From Thermoplasmata archaeon (GTDB lineage Archaea > Thermoplasmatota > Thermoplasmata > UBA10834): a stretch of 64,000 bases of DNA. Shown here one piece after another: positions 34,682 through 43,877 of this stretch (positions are counted from its first letter, which is position 1; each line of letters opens with the position of its first letter). The DNA lies in the NCBI GenBank assembly GCA_029864565.1, contig JAOTTD010000009.1, positions 1-64,000 of the forward strand. Direction: 5' to 3'. The notes under the pieces are model-generated. The model did no database searches, was not told where the DNA came from, and worked only from the letters and a program-made list of their open reading frames with translations. The translations under genes were made by a program, and so were the position numbers.

Positions 34682-35578
34682 TTACGCGGTTTGAACCCTT
34701 CCGCGCGTGAGCACGATATACAGCCCACCGATGACCAATGCTCCTCCCAGGATTATCCACAGGCCGGGGGTTTCGTCCGGCAAAAGCAAGAAAGCCAGGA
34801 TGGAGGCTCCAACAGGCTCGCCGAGAACGCTTGTGGACACTATGTGGGCTGGCACCTTCTTCAGAGCGTAGTTGAACATGGTGTGTCCAAGGATCGTAGG
34901 GACAATCGCTAACAGAAGGAACAGGGACAGCTCGCGCCCGTCCAGCACCAGGAGCTCATCCCCCGCAACCATAGCCGCGGCTAGCATTATGACAGCCGAT
35001 AGCGAATAGACGGACAACACGTACGGGCCGAGCGACACCCTCTGGCGCGCGAGCCTCCCAGATAGGAAGTATATTCCAGCGCAGAGTCCGCCGAGGAAAG
35101 CCAGCAAGTCTCCAAGGAAAGTGTCGCTACCCTCACCGTAATCCGCAACCGATATGACGCAAACGCCGGAGAAGGCGACGACTATGCCAATCGCGGCAAT
35201 CCTCTTCACCCTCTCCCCAAGCACAAAATGAGACACCCCTGCGACGAACATCGGATGAGCGGTGACGAGTATAACCGATGTCGATACGAGAGTCAATGTA
35301 AGGGACACTATCCAGAGTCCGAAATGGAACGACAGCGCGACGGCGCTTATGACAATTAACATGAGGTCCGTCTTGCCCAGCCGCCTCAGTTCCGAGAATC
35401 CTCTCGACCACGCTATGAACGGCAGAAGCAGGGCGCACGTGAAGACGAGGCGATAGAATGCGATGACGAACGGGCTTGAGCCGCTCCACTTGATGAATAC
35501 GGAGGCGAAAGATATAGAAACCATCGCGACGAGGATTGCCGAGTAGGCTCTCGATGTTTCCTCGCTCTCGATGGACAA
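34682..35578 (-). CDS. EamA/DMT-superfamily transporter
   Basis: 298 residues with ten predicted membrane helices in two EamA repeats (first ending near VSHFVLGERVKR, second near SILAFLLLPDETPG). The PVGASILAF and GLYIVL segments are typical. It is likely a metabolite or amino-acid permease or exporter. TTG 35578 is the start. It lies 135 bases upstream of the second MttB-like gene on the same strand, so import or export of a methylated amine is conceivable but unproven. Confidence 0.85.
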   Translation of the reverse strand: MSIESEETSRAYSAILVAMVSISFASVFIKWSGSSPFVIAFYRLVFTCALLLPFIAWSRGFSELRRLGKTDLMLIVISAVALSFHFGLWIVSLTLTLVSTSVILVTAHPMFVAGVSHFVLGERVKRIAAIGIVVAFSGVCVISVADYGEGSDTFLGDLLAFLGGLCAGIYFLSGRLARQRVSLGPYVLSVYSLSAVIMLAAAMVAGDELLVLDGRELSLFLLLAIVPTILGHTMFNYALKKVPAHIVSTSVLGEPVGASILAFLLLPDETPGLWIILGGALVIGGLYIVLTRGRVQTA

Positions 35579-35629
35579 ACGTCACGTCCCCCCTCGATTA
35601 TCGCCCCATCCATCCGGACGCGCCGGACG

Positions 35630-36130
35630 CTAGTATATTGTGACCCCTTTGACGCCTTTGGCCTGACGTATCAGGGGAATCACTTCAGGTGGGACCGTGC
35701 TCTCAGTCACGATGAAGAGCCTTGGCTCCTCGGAGGTCATGGGATCGTCCACGATCGCCTGGCGAATGCTGATTCCCGACCGGGACAGTATCTCAGCGAC
35801 TCCCGACAGGCAGCCGGGTTCGTGGGCGTTGACGGGCACGATCTCTATCGCGCTCCAACCCATCGCGGAGGCGGCGTTCTTGAGGTGGTTGGTCGGCAGA
35901 AGTTGAGAGAAGAACTTCTGAAGCGTCGGGTCGCCCTTGATAGTGTCTATGGTGGATTTCACGACTCTCCTGTCGACCCCCGCGGCTCTAGCAAGTGCGG
36001 AATCCGCAATCTGCACATCGCCACAATAGATATGGTCCCTGTCAATGCGGAGTCCGTATCTCAGGAGGTACCTCGCGACCTTGGCCTGAGATGGATATTT
36101 CTCGAAGTAATTCGCAATCTTGTCCCACAT
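35630..36130 (-). CDS. ACT-domain regulator of amino-acid metabolism with HTH
   Basis: 166 residues of the archaeal family COG2150. The N-terminal half has an HTH-like segment (YPSQAKVARYLLRYGLRI ... AGVDRRVVKSTID). The C-terminal half is an ACT domain (IEIVPVNAHEPGCLSGVAEI ... RLFIVTESTVPPEVI) that would bind an amino acid. It is divergent from the aromatic/aspartate operon across 143 bases that contain a candidate operator, so it is a good candidate for sensing an end-product amino acid. ATG 36130. Confidence 0.8.
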   Translation of the reverse strand: MWDKIANYFEKYPSQAKVARYLLRYGLRIDRDHIYCGDVQIADSALARAAGVDRRVVKSTIDTIKGDPTLQKFFSQLLPTNHLKNAASAMGWSAIEIVPVNAHEPGCLSGVAEILSRSGISIRQAIVDDPMTSEEPRLFIVTESTVPPEVIPLIRQAKGVKGVTIY

Positions 36131-36147
36131 GCCAATCGATGACTACA

Positions 36148-36185
36148 TGTGTACAGTAATAGATTAATATTGTCACATATTGTAC
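36148..36185. promoter_or_regulatory. Candidate operator and promoter of the ACT regulator
   Basis: GTACA (36151-36155) and TGTAC (36181-36185) form a dyad; extended arms match at 7 of 8 positions (GTACAnTA). Between them lies the regulator's minus-strand TATA box, ATATTAATCT (36161-36170). Binding here would repress the regulator and could affect the aro operon. Confidence 0.4.
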
Positions 36186-36214
36186 GCCTTCGCACTGCCA
36201 CATCATAGCAAGGG

Positions 36215-36223
36215 TCTTATAGG
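36215..36223 (+). promoter_or_regulatory. TATA box of the aro-asd-lysC operon
   Basis: TCTTATAGG, predicting a start near 36245 and a leader of about 29 nt before ATG 36274. Confidence 0.45.
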
Positions 36224-36273
36224 TCCTGCACAATGGCGTCGACATTGACACTCTTTAGCACGGTAGGAGCTAG

Positions 36274-37065
36274 ATGAGAATGCTGGGAAAAACCATCAGA
36301 CTCAGACGCATCTTCGACCAGATGAGCGGGAACACCGTGATCGTGCCGATGGACCACGGGATCTCCCTTGGGCCGGTCAAGGGCATCGCGGACATCAGGA
36401 GCACAGTCGACAAACTTGCCAAAGGCGGAGCATCTGCGATTGTGATTCACAAGGGCTTGGTCCCACACGTGGGCCCTGCGGTCGGCTCGCCATTGGGGCT
36501 GATCATACACATATCCGCAAGCACTTCGTTGTCTCCAGATCCGAACGCGAAGGTGCTTGTGGCCAGCGTTGACGCCGCGACGGCAATCGGCGCGGACGCG
36601 ATTTCCATTCACTGTAACATCGGCAGCGAGACCGAGGACGAGATGGTCTCAGACTTCGGACTCGTCTCAGATAGATGTAGCGAGCTGGGTATGCCCCTGC
36701 TCGCGATGTGCTACCCACGAGGCAAGAGTGTGAAAGACCAATTCGACCCGGATGCTGTCAAGCACTGCGCGAGGCTGTCAGCGGAGCTCGGGGCAGATGT
36801 CGTAAAGACCAACTACACCGGTTCAGTGGATACTTTCAAGGAGGTCGTCAACGGCACACCAGTCCCAGTCGTCATAGCAGGTGGGCCGAAGATGGACAAC
36901 GACATCGACCTGCTCAAGATGGTCAGCGACGCGATGACTGCTGGCGCGAAAGGAGTCTCCATCGGCAGGAACGTTTTCCAGCACGACGATGTTGAATCAA
37001 TAACGAGGGCCATCGGGAAAGTAGTCTTCCGGGGTATGGACCCAGAGGACGCGTATAGGCGGTGA
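36274..37065 (+). CDS. 2-amino-3,7-dideoxy-D-threo-hept-6-ulosonate (ADTH) synthase
   Basis: 263 residues of the archaeal FBA-like ADTH synthase family: RRIFDQMSGNTVIVPMDHG, the lysine motif VVKTNYTGS and VVIAGGPKM. It condenses L-aspartate semialdehyde with a deoxyketohexose phosphate, replacing DAHP synthase in the archaeal shikimate route. First gene of the twelve-gene operon. Its substrate aspartate semialdehyde is made by asd and lysC further down the same operon. Confidence 0.93.
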   Translation: MRMLGKTIRLRRIFDQMSGNTVIVPMDHGISLGPVKGIADIRSTVDKLAKGGASAIVIHKGLVPHVGPAVGSPLGLIIHISASTSLSPDPNAKVLVASVDAATAIGADAISIHCNIGSETEDEMVSDFGLVSDRCSELGMPLLAMCYPRGKSVKDQFDPDAVKHCARLSAELGADVVKTNYTGSVDTFKEVVNGTPVPVVIAGGPKMDNDIDLLKMVSDAMTAGAKGVSIGRNVFQHDDVESITRAIGKVVFRGMDPEDAYRR

Positions 37066-37069
37066 TTCC

Positions 37070-38101
37070 CTGACCGACCGCCAGGTTTGGATCGGGGCGA
37101 TCTTCCAGCCCAGTAGAGAGAACAGGAAGAAGATCGTCCTGAGTGCATTGGAAAACGGGTTCGACACGATAGTCCTCGACAAGAAGGACTCGTCATTTAC
37201 TAAGCTCGGAAGGTTCAGAGCGATCGCGCTTTCTGGCAGCACCCTGACTGAGAACGGCAAGCCTGTCGGCAGGATAGTGGAGATAGCCAATAAAGAGGAC
37301 GAGCTAAAGGCGAAGAAGCTTGCTGAGAAGGGCGAGAACGTGGTAATCTCCGCCAAGGACTGGAAGATCATCCCCCTCGAAAATCTGATCGTACATTTCC
37401 AGGGAGCGAGCGCAAAGCTGTTCATGCTCGCAAGAACCGCTGAGGAAGCCAGACTGTTCTTCGAGACGATGGAACACGGATCGGACGGTGTGGTGTTCGC
37501 CCCGACTCGAATCGATGAATTAGCCGCCCTGAGAAAAATGATGGAGGCAAACTCGCCGAAGCTGGGGCTGAGAGAGGGCGAGATAGTCACCCTCCGGCAG
37601 CTGGGGCTCGGCGACAGGGTGTGTATCGATACTTGCTCAGTTCTCCGAATAGGAGAGGGCATGCTGATCGGCAACCAATCGTCCTGCATGTTCCTGATAC
37701 ACTCTGAGACCATCGAATCCGAATACGCCGCGTCACGGCCGTTCCGTGTCAATGCTGGCCCGGTACACGCGTACATCCTGATGCCGGACGGGACCACGAG
37801 ATACCTCTCTGAGCTGAGAGGCGGTGAGGAAGTGCTCGTCGTCGACTCGGAAGGGCACACGCGAAGAGCCATCGTCGGCAGGACGAAAGTCGAGCGGCGG
37901 CCCCTCCTTCTCATAGAGGCCGAGGTCGACGGCAATAGATATTCTACCATCGTCCAGAACGCAGAGACGATAAGAGTATATTCGAAAGGGAAAGTAGTGT
38001 CCGTGTCGAAACTCAAGACAGGAGACCCCATCCTTCTCAGGCTGGAGAAGGGTGGACGCCATTTCGGCATGTACGTAGATGAAACGATACAGGAGAGGTG
38101 A
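37070..38101 (+). CDS. 3-dehydroquinate synthase II, with CTG start
   Basis: 343 residues of the archaeal DHQ synthase II family (PF01959): WIGAIFQPS, LENLIVHFQG, CIDTCSVLRIGEGMLIG and HAYILMPDGTTRYLSEL. It oxidatively deaminates and cyclises ADTH to 3-dehydroquinate with NAD. The conserved VWIG strand lies upstream of the first TTG (37148). Between the in-frame TAG at 37022 and that TTG there is no ATG, GTG or TTG. CTG 37070, four bases after the previous stop and after GGTGA, is therefore the likely initiator. Confidence 0.9.
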   Translation: MTDRQVWIGAIFQPSRENRKKIVLSALENGFDTIVLDKKDSSFTKLGRFRAIALSGSTLTENGKPVGRIVEIANKEDELKAKKLAEKGENVVISAKDWKIIPLENLIVHFQGASAKLFMLARTAEEARLFFETMEHGSDGVVFAPTRIDELAALRKMMEANSPKLGLREGEIVTLRQLGLGDRVCIDTCSVLRIGEGMLIGNQSSCMFLIHSETIESEYAASRPFRVNAGPVHAYILMPDGTTRYLSELRGGEEVLVVDSEGHTRRAIVGRTKVERRPLLLIEAEVDGNRYSTIVQNAETIRVYSKGKVVSVSKLKTGDPILLRLEKGGRHFGMYVDETIQER

Positions 38102-39597
38102 CGATGACACTCGTCGTCGCTTCTCTTGTCGAGAGAAGCATTGCTGGAGTGTCGCGCTCATCAAAGAAGGCTTTTGAGGCGGGAGCAGACCTGGTCGAAA
38201 TCAGGCTTGATATCTTGAGAGGAATCGATGCTCATCCGAATCTTGTCCAGGATGCCAGAGGGGCAGTAGACGGCGCCGCCGTGGCGACCCTGAGGTCGAC
38301 ATTCGAAGGAGGAAGGTCCGACTTGAAAGGAGGCGCCAGGCGTGCAATGCTCGAGAGGGTAGTCGATTCGGGATTCGAGTACACCGACCTTGAGCTCGCA
38401 AGAGACGCGCATCTCTTGAAAGAGCTCGGTTCGTCGCGAGGCGGCACGAAGGCGATAGCATCGTACCATTTCTCGCGACCGGTGGCGAAGGCGCTCGTCA
38501 GGCAACGTCTCGAAAAAGGGCTGGCCGCGAGGGCCGTGGCCAAGATCGCAATGCCATGTGCGAACGCCGCTCAGGCGGTGATGCTCGCCGAACTGGCCGG
38601 AGACATCTCCGCCAAAGGCAAGCCCTTTGTCCTAATCGGCATGGGAGCCCAGGGCCAACTTACGCGTGTTTGCGCTTCCGGTATGAGGTCGGAACTCGCC
38701 TACGCCTGTCTTCCGGGCAAAGAGGCGGCCCCCGGCCAACTGGACGTGCGGACTCAAGCGGGCCTTGCGAAGCACGGCAGCGTCATATTGGGATTGATAG
38801 GGCACCCCGTGTCCCATTCCGTCTCCAGGCCGATGCAGGAGGCCGCGCTGAGGAGCGTGGACCTCAACGGCATCTACCTGCCATTGGACATACCCCCAGA
38901 GCGAATGAACCGCAGGCTCGTGGCGACGCTGTTCGACATCGGTTTTCGCGGGCTCAATGTGACCATTCCCAACAAGCAGAAGGCATACCGATTGTGTGAT
39001 ATCAGAAGCGAATCGGCAAGGAATACAGCCGCGGTGAACACCCTCCACTTGCAGAAAGGGAAGATTGTCGGAGAAAACACAGATGTGAAAGGCTTTCAAC
39101 AGTTGATTTCACTTAAAAAGGTCCGCGTGAAGAATGCCCGAATCCTAGTCATCGGAGCGGGCGGAGCAGCCCGAGCGGTGTGCAAGGCACTAAGCGACGG
39201 AGGAGCCGAGATAGTCGTCGCCGCCCGCAGGCCCAAGGCCGCCTCCGACCTCGCCAAAGCCTGCGGGTCGAGTTGGACACCCTACCCTGCGCTGGGAACG
39301 GCCACGGAGACCTACGATATAATGGTCAATACGACCCCCATCGGCACCAAGGGTGCGAAGGATGAGCTCTCGAACCTGCCAGAGAACGCCATCAAGAACA
39401 GTCGCATCTTCGTCGATCTGGTCTACAACCCGTCCACGACGCCGAGCATGGCTGTCGCCAGGAGGTTCGGACGCACGGCGCATGGCGGACTGGAGATGTT
39501 GGTGAGGCAGGGAGAAGAAGCCTTCAAGATATGGACAGGCAAGTCGCCGGACGTCTCCAAGATGAGACTGGCGGCGAGGAGGGTGCTGGAATCATGA
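38098..39597 (+). CDS. aroDE: Fused 3-dehydroquinate dehydratase (type I) and shikimate dehydrogenase
   Basis: 499 residues. The AroD domain (about 1-215) has VEIRLDILRG, the catalytic histidine in ASYHFSRP, the Schiff-base lysine in VAKIAMPC and the closing VLIGMGAQGQLTR segment. The AroE domain (about 220-499) has IGHPVSHSVSRPMQEAAL, NVTIPNKQKAY, GENTDVKGF and NADP loop VIGAGGAARAV. It performs two successive steps to shikimate. GTG 38098 overlaps the previous stop (GTGA); ATG 38104 is an alternative. Most archaea encode these domains separately. Confidence 0.94.
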   Translation: MTMTLVVASLVERSIAGVSRSSKKAFEAGADLVEIRLDILRGIDAHPNLVQDARGAVDGAAVATLRSTFEGGRSDLKGGARRAMLERVVDSGFEYTDLELARDAHLLKELGSSRGGTKAIASYHFSRPVAKALVRQRLEKGLAARAVAKIAMPCANAAQAVMLAELAGDISAKGKPFVLIGMGAQGQLTRVCASGMRSELAYACLPGKEAAPGQLDVRTQAGLAKHGSVILGLIGHPVSHSVSRPMQEAALRSVDLNGIYLPLDIPPERMNRRLVATLFDIGFRGLNVTIPNKQKAYRLCDIRSESARNTAAVNTLHLQKGKIVGENTDVKGFQQLISLKKVRVKNARILVIGAGGAARAVCKALSDGGAEIVVAARRPKAASDLAKACGSSWTPYPALGTATETYDIMVNTTPIGTKGAKDELSNLPENAIKNSRIFVDLVYNPSTTPSMAVARRFGRTAHGGLEMLVRQGEEAFKIWTGKSPDVSKMRLAARRVLES

Positions 39598-40460
39598 TCG
39601 GAACTGCAGCTTGCCGGGGCGCGGCCACCATCGTCAATGCCATCGCGTGCGGCAAGGGCGCGGCTCTGGGAATCACCCTCGAAACCGATGTCCGTCTCGA
39701 ATTGGAGCGTGCAGAAGGCGGTATATCTGTTGAAGGAGCGCCTGAGGGAGACGACTTGGTGGCCGGATGCGTGCGTGCGGTCGCTGCAGGATCGGGCCAC
39801 GACATGGTTAATGGCAAGGCGATCATCAAATCGAACATTCCCATTTCTCGTGGACTCAAGAGCAGCAGCGCTGCAACCAACGCCGTGACCCTTGCGGCCT
39901 CGCGCGCGCTGGGCGCCGGCCTGACAGACGAAGGCCTCCTTGACATCGCCATAAACGAATCGATCAAGGCACATGTCACTGTCACTGGCGCTTTCGACGA
40001 CGCGACCGCCTGTTTCCACGGCGGCATAGTGATAACGGACAACATCAAAAGGAGAATACTGAAATCTGGCCGTGTGAAAGAGAACCTCGAAGTCGTTATC
40101 CACGTCCCTGCGAGACAAATCCGCAAGAGCGATGTGGACAAGAATGAGTTCGCCGCCCACAGCGAAGAATTTGAAGAAGCTCTGCGATTGGCAATAAGAG
40201 GCGAGTACGGGGCAGCCATGGATTTGAACTCTAGACTGAGTTCGGATATTCTGGACATCTCCAACGAGGTCGCAGAGTCAGCGAGGAAGAGTGGCGCCTA
40301 CGCTGCGGGCATAACTGGAACAGGTCCAGCCACTGTAGTTCTGAGCAGACCCGACAGACTGCAAGAGATCATGGAACGCATGAGGGTTTACGAAGGCGAA
40401 ATCCTCAGGGCGAGGCTAAACGATACATGTTCGCGGGAGGTGGTCCCACGACTCTTGTAG
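39594..40460 (+). CDS. Shikimate kinase, archaeal GHMP type
   Basis: 288 residues from ATG 39594 in an ATGA overlap with aroDE. It belongs to the GHMP family, with ATP-binding motif ISRGLKSSSAATNAV and VTGAFDDATACFHGG, the usual archaeal replacement for bacterial AroK. It phosphorylates shikimate at O3. The frame reaches back into aroDE but homology begins at MIGTAACRGAATIVNAI. The end is TAG, 34 bases inside the start of the EPSP synthase gene. Confidence 0.93.
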   Translation: MIGTAACRGAATIVNAIACGKGAALGITLETDVRLELERAEGGISVEGAPEGDDLVAGCVRAVAAGSGHDMVNGKAIIKSNIPISRGLKSSSAATNAVTLAASRALGAGLTDEGLLDIAINESIKAHVTVTGAFDDATACFHGGIVITDNIKRRILKSGRVKENLEVVIHVPARQIRKSDVDKNEFAAHSEEFEEALRLAIRGEYGAAMDLNSRLSSDILDISNEVAESARKSGAYAAGITGTGPATVVLSRPDRLQEIMERMRVYEGEILRARLNDTCSREVVPRLL

Positions 40461-41719
40461 TGAAGTCATCAACGGCCAACGGCACGGTCACCGCTCCACC
40501 GTCCAAGTCGTACACTCACAGAGCGATGATACTGGGAGCGCTCACGAGGTCGAGGTTCTCACTGAAGAGCCCATTGATGTCCGATGATACAAGGGCTACT
40601 CTGGAAGCACTCCAGAACATGGGCGCGGAAGTGGACATCCATCCAACGTACGTGCAGCTGCGGCTCGAGGAGCTCACTGCGCCCAAGGAGCCCATAGACG
40701 CCCGCAACTCAGGAACCACAATGCGTCTCATCACGGGGCTAGCCTCCCTGCTGCCGGCGACGACCACCCTGACGGGTGATGCAAGCCTTGTGAGGCGGCC
40801 TATGGGACCTTTGATGGATGCCCTCACCCAGCTTGGCGCTAGCTGCAGTTACATAGGACAGCCTGGGAAACCCCCTCTTAGGATTACTGGACCGATTGCC
40901 AAGGAGCAAGCAGAGGTGAAAGGGGACGTGAGTTCCCAGTTCATCTCGTCGCTGCTGATTGCGTGTACTCAGAAACAGCAGGATACCCGAATAACAGTGG
41001 ACGGAGCAATAACATCTAGGCCGTATGTCGACATCACTTTGGAAATGCTGGATAGGTTCGGCGCTGCGGTGAAAGAGAGCCCATCGGGTTTCGAGATACC
41101 AGGTGGACAAAGCCTCGCGAGAGAGTCGTACGCCATCCCCGGTGACTTCTCCTCTGCTGCCTTTCTGCTGGCAGCCGCGGCAATAACAGGCGGACGGGTC
41201 GCCGTTAGGCAGCTTGACGAAGAGTCTCCCCAGGGGGACAAAGCCATCCTCGATCTCCTCGCGCGCTTCGGTGCGCCAGTGTCAAAGACGCCGCACATGG
41301 CAACGGTTGGCGGGGGAAAGCTCAGGGGCGTCGAAGTGGACGTTGCTGCGATCCCGGACCTGTTCCCCATACTGGCAGTGGTAGGCGCAGTCTCCGAAGG
41401 CAAGACCATCCTCAAGGGGGGTAAGAATCTGCGTGCAAAGGAGAGCGACAGGATTGCCTCAACCACACGGTTCCTGCAGGACATGGGTGCCAGGATACTG
41501 CCTAGAGACGACGGGTGTGAGATAATCGGCGTGCCCAGACTCAAGGGCGCGAAGATAGATACCCAGGGGGACCACAGAATACTTATGGCCGCAACGGTTG
41601 CGGCTCTGGTATCAACCACAGACACAGTGATCGAGGATGACGAGTCGTACAAGATCTCGTATCCTGGCTTCATCAGAGACTTGCACCAACTTGGATGCAG
41701 GGTGGAGGTAAGGAAATGA
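40427..41719 (+). CDS. aroA: 3-phosphoshikimate 1-carboxyvinyltransferase (EPSP synthase)
   Basis: 430 residues with TAPPSKSYTHRAMILGAL, DARNSGTTMRLITGL, the QFISSLL motif and the C-terminal DHRILMAATVAAL. It adds enolpyruvate from PEP to shikimate 3-phosphate. ATG 40427 overlaps the kinase by 34 bases and retains the conserved TTLVVKSS strand; GTG 40460 would remove it. The stop forms an ATGA overlap with aroC. Confidence 0.95.
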   Translation: MFAGGGPTTLVVKSSTANGTVTAPPSKSYTHRAMILGALTRSRFSLKSPLMSDDTRATLEALQNMGAEVDIHPTYVQLRLEELTAPKEPIDARNSGTTMRLITGLASLLPATTTLTGDASLVRRPMGPLMDALTQLGASCSYIGQPGKPPLRITGPIAKEQAEVKGDVSSQFISSLLIACTQKQQDTRITVDGAITSRPYVDITLEMLDRFGAAVKESPSGFEIPGGQSLARESYAIPGDFSSAAFLLAAAAITGGRVAVRQLDEESPQGDKAILDLLARFGAPVSKTPHMATVGGGKLRGVEVDVAAIPDLFPILAVVGAVSEGKTILKGGKNLRAKESDRIASTTRFLQDMGARILPRDDGCEIIGVPRLKGAKIDTQGDHRILMAATVAALVSTTDTVIEDDESYKISYPGFIRDLHQLGCRVEVRK

Positions 41720-42792
41720 ACTCAATCGGATCGGCCTACAGGATAAGCATATTCGGCTCCAGCCACGGCCCATTCATAGGCGCGTCCGCTGAAGGATGCC
41801 CAGCGGGAGAGAGGATCTCGGAAACCGCAATACAAATCGAACTGGACCGAAGAGCACCCGGCAAAAGCGCGGTCGCAACGTCCCGGAAGGAGCGGGATAA
41901 GGTCGAAATCATCTCAGGATTGCTGAATGGCAAAGCTACAGGCGCTCCAATAGTAGGCCTCATTGCGAACAGGGACTGCGATTCCTCCGCTTACGACGCG
42001 CTCAGAAGGGTCCCTCGACCAGGCCACGCAGACTACCCCGCCATCGTCAAATACGACGGCCACAACGACCACCGGGGTGGCGGACAGTTCTCTGGTCGCA
42101 TGACCGCAGGGCTCGTGTTCGCAGGGGCCGTCGCGAGGCAAGTGCTCGAGAGACGGAAGGTCCGGGTACTTGCGGAGACCGTCCAGATTGGTAACATCAA
42201 GCTTGACAAAGACATCCCGTTCAGCGCAGCGGAGAAACTCGTGCGCGCGAGCCCAGTCGGCTGCGCCGATCGCAAGACCGCCGACCTGATGAAGGACGAA
42301 ATCGTGAATGCCCATGAGGAGAAAGACAGCGTTGGCGGCGTCGTGAGGTGCACCATAATTGGTGTACCAGTCGGTGTAGGGGAACCGTTCTTTGGTTCCA
42401 TCGAGAGCCTCATGTCGGCTGTGATGTTCTCGATACCGGGTGTGAAAGGCGTCGAGTTCGGCTCTGGTTTCGGATCCGCGGCAATGCGTGGGAGCGAAAG
42501 CAACGACCCGTTCGTGGTCAAGCGCGGGAGGGTCGCAACAAAGACGAACAACTGCGGTGGCATATTGGGCGGAATAGCGACGGGCATGCCCATACAGTTC
42601 CGGGTCGCGTTCAAGCCGACTTCATCGATAGCGACCCCGCAGATGAGCGTCGATATAGAGGAGAAGAAGCCCGTCGAACTCGTGGTCAAAGGTAGGCACG
42701 ACCCGTGCATCGTGCCGCGTGCGGTACCCGTCGTGGAGAACTCCGCGGCAGCCGTGATGCTGGATGAAATGATCCAGGGGGGATTCCTCTGA
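41716..42792 (+). CDS. aroC: Chorismate synthase
   Basis: 358 residues from ATG 41716, which follows GGAGGTAAGG and overlaps the aroA stop. Family signatures are FGSSHGPFIGASAEGCPAG, RPGHADYPAIVKY, HRGGGQFSGRMTAG and the C-terminal RHDPCIVPRAVPVVEN. It eliminates phosphate from EPSP using reduced FMN, linking it to the rib genes metabolically. It ends in a CTGA overlap with the next gene. Confidence 0.96.
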   Translation: MNSIGSAYRISIFGSSHGPFIGASAEGCPAGERISETAIQIELDRRAPGKSAVATSRKERDKVEIISGLLNGKATGAPIVGLIANRDCDSSAYDALRRVPRPGHADYPAIVKYDGHNDHRGGGQFSGRMTAGLVFAGAVARQVLERRKVRVLAETVQIGNIKLDKDIPFSAAEKLVRASPVGCADRKTADLMKDEIVNAHEEKDSVGGVVRCTIIGVPVGVGEPFFGSIESLMSAVMFSIPGVKGVEFGSGFGSAAMRGSESNDPFVVKRGRVATKTNNCGGILGGIATGMPIQFRVAFKPTSSIATPQMSVDIEEKKPVELVVKGRHDPCIVPRAVPVVENSAAAVMLDEMIQGGFL

Positions 42793-43877
42793 CTTCGTCG
42801 GAACTCGAGTCTCTGCGCGGACAGATAAGCGCGATCGACGGAGAGATCATGTCGCTCGTAGGCCGGCGAATGGACGTGGCGAGAGAGGTCGGTAGAACCA
42901 AGCGAAAGGACAACCTCGACATTAGAGACACATCAAGAGAAGAGCTTGTTGTCCGAAGCGCAGTCGAAAAGGCCCAAACGAGGGGTGTCGATAGCGAGAC
43001 CGCAACCGCCATAGCAGAAACGCTGATAGATGCTGCCGTGCGTGTCCAGAGCGAAGATTTCGACCGATACCTCGACGACAAGAAAGCTATGGTTGTTGGT
43101 GCTGGAAGGACCGGTGCTTGGACAGCCGGATTCCTATCCAACAGAGGCGCTGAAGTATCGGTGTTCGATCCTAGAGCGAAGCTGGAGGGCTACCCCAACT
43201 TGCAGACGCCTGCTGAACACGCGAAAGACGCTGACCTGATAATCATCGCGAGCCCTCTGGGCGTCGCTCGATCCGACATGCAGCTCATATTATCCTCGTC
43301 TCCTAGGGGAGTCATCTTCGACGTGTGCAGCGTCAAGGCACACATGAGAGATACCCTTATGACAGGAGTCAAGGAGGGATTGAATGTCACAAGCGCGCAT
43401 CCAATGTTCGGGCCAAACGTGGCTACTCCGAGAGGCGAGAACGTTCTTGTCTGCGGCTGCGGTTGCGAAAGTGCTGACGAAGTCGTGAAGGACCTGTACA
43501 AACGAGCGGGAGCCAATGTAGTCAGCGTCGCCCTGGACGAACATGATAAGCTCATTGCCTACATACTCGGCGCGCCTCACCTGTGCACCCTCCTCTTCGG
43601 GCTCGTCACGATGAGATCTTCATTTGCTGCGCACCGACTCGCCGATTTATCAGGGCCTTCGTTCTCAAAGCTCTCCAATCTCGCATCGAGCATATCCAAT
43701 GAGAGCAGACGTGTCTATCACGATATCCAGAGATTCAACCCGGAGTCGATATCGATGTTGGATTCGATGATTTCGGCCATTGACGAACTCAAGACGGCCT
43801 CGTTGAGCGACAATCCGGCAGCGTTCGCAGGCATCATGGACGCAGAGAAGGAGTACTTCGAGAGGTGGCCGAGATGA
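42789..43877 (+). CDS. tyrA: Chorismate mutase-prephenate dehydrogenase, with CTG start
   Basis: 362 residues. The AroQ-type mutase (about 1-85, LESLRGQISAIDGEIMSLVG ... RREVGRT-like basic helix) is followed by the NAD-dependent prephenate dehydrogenase (MVVGAGRTGAWTAGFL, IIIASPLGVARSDM, TSAHPMFGPNVATPRG). It makes 4-hydroxyphenylpyruvate for tyrosine. The AroQ helix begins 20 codons before the first ATG (42849). No ATG, GTG or TTG occurs after the in-frame stop at 42765. CTG 42789 sits exactly in the NTGA overlap used elsewhere in this operon. Confidence 0.93.
   Translation: MTSSELESLRGQISAIDGEIMSLVGRRMDVAREVGRTKRKDNLDIRDTSREELVVRSAVEKAQTRGVDSETATAIAETLIDAAVRVQSEDFDRYLDDKKAMVVGAGRTGAWTAGFLSNRGAEVSVFDPRAKLEGYPNLQTPAEHAKDADLIIIASPLGVARSDMQLILSSSPRGVIFDVCSVKAHMRDTLMTGVKEGLNVTSAHPMFGPNVATPRGENVLVCGCGCESADEVVKDLYKRAGANVVSVALDEHDKLIAYILGAPHLCTLLFGLVTMRSSFAAHRLADLSGPSFSKLSNLASSISNESRRVYHDIQRFNPESISMLDSMISAIDELKTASLSDNPAAFAGIMDAEKEYFERWPR

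Noticed and set aside
36997-38070. Minus-strand open frame of 357 codons opposite DHQ synthase II
   Set aside because: Serine-rich antisense shadow of a clear enzyme gene; no motif supports it.
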